Source: Fasciolopsis buskii
Lineage: Eukaryota; Platyhelminthes; Trematoda; Plagiorchiida; Fasciolidae
DNA length: 64,000 bases
NCBI GenBank assembly: GCA_008360955.1
Contig: LUCM01004960.1
Coordinates: 161,215-225,214, forward strand
Direction of reading: 5' to 3'
Part shown: positions 61,201 to 64,000 of the stretch, piece after piece
How positions within the stretch are numbered: position 1 is the stretch's first letter
Layout of the letters: the number at the start of each line of letters is the position of its first letter
Made by a program: the position numbers and the translations under genes
Notes under the pieces: model-generated
The model's database searches: none
What the model saw: the letters and a program-made list of their open reading frames with translations, nothing else
Told to the model about the DNA's origin: nothing

Positions 61201-62755
61201 AGGTTTTTCTCTGAACCAAACTTATACTGAATTAATGATGATTTTGTCAATTAAATATGCAAATAATAACCGGTTTTTGGTCTCCACTGGAATGTGCTGT
61301 CGGTACAGACTGGTGCAGTATAATTTGTGCAGACTCGATTGAAGTGAAGTCTGGTTTCCAATAACTATGGTGGTCAGAATAGATAAATACAAGTCGATAA
61401 CAGTGTTTTGACGGGCTGAGCAGGTAATATTATAGTATTATTGACGGTGTTGTTACGGCTTGTCTGGATTAGCTTGCTTGCACAGTACTTTACCATCACT
61501 AAGTGACTCCAAAATGAATTGCACAGAAGAACGGATTGTCGCTTCTGACACACAGGCCATTAGATGGACCATGAATGGAAATATAGAACTCTTGTAGAGT
61601 TGCAGTCAGCAAGGAGCAAACCAGTGCATCTGATTTACGTCGTCGTATACTATGGACTGAAGGAGCGATGAAGATGCGTTGGATGAAAAGTGATCATTCA
61701 CCACAATGGCCAATCGAAAAAGTTAATTTCAAGAGTGGGGTTTCAAGCACTCCTAGATCATCTTCAACAAACATTATTTCCAAATGATTTGTGTTGCTCC
61801 GGGAAAGCCAATTGGTTGGTCAAGTGGAAAAGTTGTTCCGGTGCCTCTCTAGCTGGCATCTCTTCCTCGCTGAAAGGGAATACTGTGCAAAACTGACACC
61901 CTCAGCAGCGTTTACCAGCCACGAAAATCAGGGGAAACAATGCGATCCGCGGTTTTGGCGCCTGATTAGCATTTTACACCAATGCGTGAAAATAAGCGAG
62001 CAGAAGGTTGGTGGCGTGATGCATCGACACAAAATATCATCCGAACATCAAATAGAACAGACAAATGTAGGCCTAGAACCCTGAACACTTATGGACTAAC
62101 CATGTCGGTTTCGCTGCTAAACGGACATTGTTTACATCTGCCAGAATTTTGTTAGGTGCATGCATCGTGATGTGTATCACTTTCAACTCGAGTGCCGTTT
62201 GAAACTTGCAATTAACTGTCATCACTGCTCCTGCTTACGCAGAGGGTCCGTGACCATACTTTACAGGAGTGCTTCCATGGTTGTTCAAGAAAGAGACCAA
62301 ATAAACCAGGCGAAATTTCCCATGATTAAGGATTGATCCTCTTTGGGCGACTGAATGTTACTGCACCACATGAAATGCACTAGACGAGTCTGCCAATGCA
62401 TTAGCTACCAAATTCAGTCAAATGTGGTTCACAAAATCGTCTTGTTTGAAAGAGACCTAAGTTCGTTTGTTATACTGCAGATGTCTTTTTTCATATCTGA
62501 TTTTGCATCTCATGATGTACTCTGTGCCATGAGATGAGTGTCGATCCAGTCAAATTCTTCTAACCAATATTTGTTTTTCACATTTTACTTACAGGTAAAA
62601 ATGTCGCACCCACGGGTAAGGATACAACACTGAGCATTTTATTTCCATGGTTATTGATTCTAATCCAACTATTTTGCACTTCAACCAATCTGTTAACGAA
62701 ACCGCACAGAAAAGTCGTAGATCGTTCCAAAAGGAAAAAAACTGGAAGACGCTAA
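55173..62755 (+). CDS. CAP gene 2: GLIPR2/GAPR-1-type SCP/TAPS protein with predicted C-terminal membrane anchor (5 coding exons)
   Basis: Joining 55173-55231, 57670-57842, 59150-59227, 60991-61158 and 62595-62755 gives 639 nt, 212 aa plus stop, intron phases 2,1,1,1. The CAP domain (about residues 12-155) has 'LNAHNRLRALHG', 'AEAQKWAECLAA', 'LEHSKCNGYGENLAFHG', 'DQWYQEIQKHDFN', 'GHFSQLVWKET', 'GFGKASTPDGK', 'GRYQPPGNVEG' and 'NVLP'. All four cavity-tetrad residues are present: His55, Glu63, Glu88, His105. There is no signal peptide and no Gly2. The last exon adds a hydrophobic segment (about 172-193) with Pro177 inside and a basic tail (195-212), which would make it a tail-anchored protein with the CAP domain in the cytosol. 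It is a paralogue of gene 1, downstream on the same strand. Group 2 fluke venom allergen-like proteins are the nearest known class. Confidence 0.86.
55232..57669 (+). other. CAP gene 2 intron 1 (about 2.4 kb)
   Basis: The donor is CG|GTAGGT and the acceptor TTAACCTTCCAG|G, phase 2. No repeat, RNA gene or extra exon could be supported. Confidence 0.75.
57670..57842 (+). CDS. CAP gene 2, coding exon 2
   Basis: A 173-nt exon, phase 2 to 1, between TTCCAG and GTAGGT. It encodes residues 21-77 with 'LRALHG', 'SAEAQKWAECLAAKGTLEHS' and 'YGENLAFHG'. His55 of LEHS and Glu63 of GEN are the first two tetrad residues. Length and phase equal gene 1 exon 2. Confidence 0.94.
57843..59149 (+). other. CAP gene 2 intron 2 (about 1.3 kb)
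   Basis: The donor is G|GTAGGT and the acceptor GGACTTTTCAG|G, phase 1. Nothing recognisable inside. Confidence 0.78.
59150..59227 (+). CDS. CAP gene 2, coding exon 3
   Basis: A 78-nt, phase 1-1 exon between TTTTCAG and GTAAGC. It encodes residues 79-103 'AQAADQWYQEIQKHDFN', 'RNCFQPNS', with tetrad Glu88 in WYQE. It is too short to appear as an ORF on its own; it is identified by homology to CAP proteins, splice sites and phase. Confidence 0.9.
59228..60990 (+). other. CAP gene 2 intron 3 (about 1.8 kb), largely a LINE insertion
   Basis: The donor is G|GTAAGC and the acceptor CTTTTTTTACTTACTAACAG|G, phase 1. Roughly half of it is the antisense LINE reverse-transcriptase remnant listed at 59770-60640. 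Confidence 0.8.
59770..60640 (-). mobile_element. LINE reverse-transcriptase C-terminal remnant, antisense to CAP gene 2
   Basis: On the minus strand, in order, the blocks are: a broken catalytic box at 60565-60551 where Tyr-Leu-Asp-His-Ala stands in place of the usual Tyr-Ala-Asp-Asp; 'FAPSKCK' (60460-60440); 'LILDGEEL'; 'DRFTYLGN' (about 60373-60350); a 'WLYGCE' block; and near the 3' end 'GRVAYGEDK' and 'KRGGQPMLWQRGMKNF' (about 59920-59870). The FAPSKCK-to-YLG stretch is unbroken for about 50 codons, but stops and shifts occur elsewhere. The blocks and order are those of the thumb and C-terminal part of CR1/RTE-like LINE RTs. The 5' part is missing (5'-truncated). Plus-strand open frames here are shadows. 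Confidence 0.85.
60991..61158 (+). CDS. CAP gene 2, coding exon 4
   Basis: A 168-nt, phase 1-1 exon after a strong pyrimidine tract, with a GTGAGT donor. It encodes residues 105-159: 'HFSQLVWKETDRCGFGKAS', 'GRYQPPGNVEGEYKKNVLP'. His105 is the fourth tetrad residue. It is identical in length to gene 1 exon 4 and aligns without gaps. Confidence 0.94.
61159..62594 (+). other. CAP gene 2 intron 4 (about 1.4 kb)
   Basis: The donor is G|GTGAGT and the acceptor TTTTTCACATTTTACTTACAG|G, phase 1. Overlapping short open frames at 61690-62084 show no recognisable domain. Confidence 0.75.
62595..62755 (+). CDS. CAP gene 2, terminal coding exon: hydrophobic anchor and basic tail
   Basis: It starts in phase 1 after TTTTACTTACAG and runs to TAA at 62753-62755. 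It encodes residues 161-212: 'KNVAPTGKDTT', a hydrophobic run 'LSILFPWLLILIQLF' with Cys187 just after, then 'TKPHRKVVDRSKRKKTGRR'. The hydrophobic run plus a net positive C-terminus is the layout of a tail-anchored protein. The exon is in the right phase and needs no frame correction. An in-exon GTAAGG at 62616 could act as an alternative donor, ending the exon after 21 nt. Confidence 0.8.
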
Positions 62756-63978
62756 ACGATCGGGCTGTTTCATCGACCAAATTGACAGTAGTGCCGATTT
62801 TAGTAGCATGACTTTGGTTGAGTCCATTCAGAGATTGATTGGTTCGTCAAGGTTCTCATCAGTATGTGCTTGGATCCGTTTGTACGTTTGCCTTCCTGGT
62901 TCTAAGATATGTACAAAGACGAACGTTTGCGGTAAGTTTCAGATGACTTCGACAAAGTTGACAGATTTTCGTCTCTCTCTCTCTCTCTCAAGCACTACAA
63001 GTCCGATTCCCTTAAACCTGTTAACGCGACTGGATGCGGTCAGTCTATCCGCTTCCAGTCAATCGTGGTTTACTCGTGTAATTAGAATGGTTATTAAAGA
63101 TGGTTCGAAATGTTCGCTTGTCTCAATATGTGATATAAATTTACAATCCGGACCGTGGTAAAAAGTGGGGCACTTGTGTCATTTTTTGTCAGCATTTTAG
63201 CTCCAATTTCTTTTTTTATTTTGAATACATTCATGTTAATAACACAATATTACCATGATTGATCTATTTAGAGAACATTTGCAGGTCAACGAATTTTTTC
63301 GTGCATGTATGTGAACTTAGAATCGTGTAGTGAATTATTCGCTGCAGTTTCCTTCTGACTAATTCAGGAACTTAAAAGGGGAATTGTGTTTGGCTGAAAT
63401 TCCAAATGAGTAAACCACTTTTGTTGCAATCAAAAGAGACGTAAGTGGATATATTGTTCCAGGTTCATGATACTCTTAAGTACCACCTCAAAATGGTTTG
63501 GTTCTGCATGCACGATAAAACCAGTTACATCTGCGAGAGTCGTTGCGTGGAATTCCCGACAGAACGCACTGGACAAAGCAGTTGACTGATGAAAATAAGT
63601 ATGAACGAAAACAAAATAAAAGGAAAGTGTTGTGCCTCAGAAAAGAGACCATTAGAAAATCGGATACAACAGACCCGGCTGTAGGCCCCCATTCCGGATC
63701 GGTTGCACACAGAATGCACTGTGAAAACGAAGAATACTTCATCGAAGATTCAGGACATGTGCCGAGCTCAAGTCTGCTGATGTTTTGGAAATTGGCATTC
63801 GTTTCGCCAGTGTCAACAGCAGCTGCACACTGGAGATTCCTCGAATGAAGAGTTCTAATCTAACGAAGAATGAAAAGCTGCGCGAATTTCACCAACTTAA
63901 TTGACCTCATTATCTTCGACGTATATTATGTGAAGTAAAATGGGCCATTTACCTATCACCCAAACCGATGTAACTGCG
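62756..63978. other. Downstream flank/3'UTR of CAP gene 2
   Basis: ATTAAA at 63093-63098 is a candidate polyadenylation signal, and an AATAAA lies near 63616. A CT run at 62971-62989 ends in CTCAAG and resembles an acceptor. A phase 1-1 open segment (62863-62931) with plausible splice ends could be an alternative exon. No second gene is evident. Confidence 0.4.
62863..62931 (+). other. Candidate alternative 3' exon of CAP gene 2
   Basis: A 69-nt segment between TTCTCATCAG and a strong GTAAGT donor. In phase 1-1 it is open and encodes a Cys-rich, partly hydrophobic peptide ('VCAWIRLYVCLPGSKICTK...'). It would be used only if the terminal exon's internal donor at 62616 were spliced to it. The match of phase may be chance. 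Confidence 0.18.
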
Positions 63979-64000
63979 CACACACACACACACACACACA
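63979..64000. repeat. (CA)n microsatellite running off the window end
   Basis: A perfect CA repeat from 63979 to the last base; its full length is unknown. Confidence 0.92.

Noticed and set aside
62595..62615. 21-nt micro-exon as the main gene 2 exon
   Set aside because: The frame continues open past the GTAAGG to a stop at 62755 and encodes a sensible anchor and tail, so a single terminal exon is the simpler model. The short form is kept only as an alternative.
63419..63445. Strong GTAAGT donor near 63439 as the end of another gene 2 exon
   Set aside because: All frames between it and the upstream acceptor at about 63368 contain stops.

Overview
This window reads as nuclear DNA of a metazoan with long introns, most likely a digenean flatworm (fluke). 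The protein-coding content is two same-strand, multi-exon genes for cytosolic CAP-superfamily (SCP/TAPS, 'venom allergen-like', GLIPR2/GAPR-1-type) proteins, spread over about 58 kb. The rest is intron and intergenic DNA with decayed retroelements (a Penelope-like element with a GIY-YIG domain, APE-type LINEs), a tRNA-derived SINE family, microsatellites and one long foldback element. The fluke assignment is inference from gene type, intron size and the LINE/SINE style; no sequence search was possible.

Layout. 1-605: 3' part of a Penelope-like element, abutting an AGT-type triplet repeat (623-828). 5082-29464: CAP gene 1 (+), five coding exons at 5082-5122, 13180-13352, 22058-22132, 26579-26746 and 29217-29464, predicted 234 aa. 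29546-55010: about 25 kb without a recognisable host gene, containing an RT scrap, SINE copies, a TAGA microsatellite and a minus-strand LINE endonuclease remnant. 55173-62755: CAP gene 2 (+), five coding exons at 55173-55231, 57670-57842, 59150-59227, 60991-61158 and 62595-62755, predicted 212 aa, with a broken LINE reverse transcriptase inside intron 3. 62756-64000: downstream DNA ending in a CA repeat.

The two genes are tandem paralogues. Intron phases are identical (2,1,1,1), exons 2 and 4 have identical lengths (173 and 168 nt), and exon 4 aligns without gaps. Two differences stand out. First, gene 2 keeps all four residues of the CAP cavity tetrad (His55, Glu63, Glu88, His105), while gene 1 keeps only one (Glu57; the others are Pro49, Gln82, Tyr98). 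Second, the last exon, which follows a phase-1 intron in both, is unrelated. Gene 1 ends in a proline-rich linker plus a long E/K/R-rich helix. Gene 2 ends in a hydrophobic membrane-anchor-like segment and a basic tail. Neither protein starts with a signal peptide or a myristoylatable Gly2, so both should be made in the cytosol, one predicted soluble and one predicted tail-anchored. Three CACGTG boxes and a TATA-like site lie directly upstream of gene 2.
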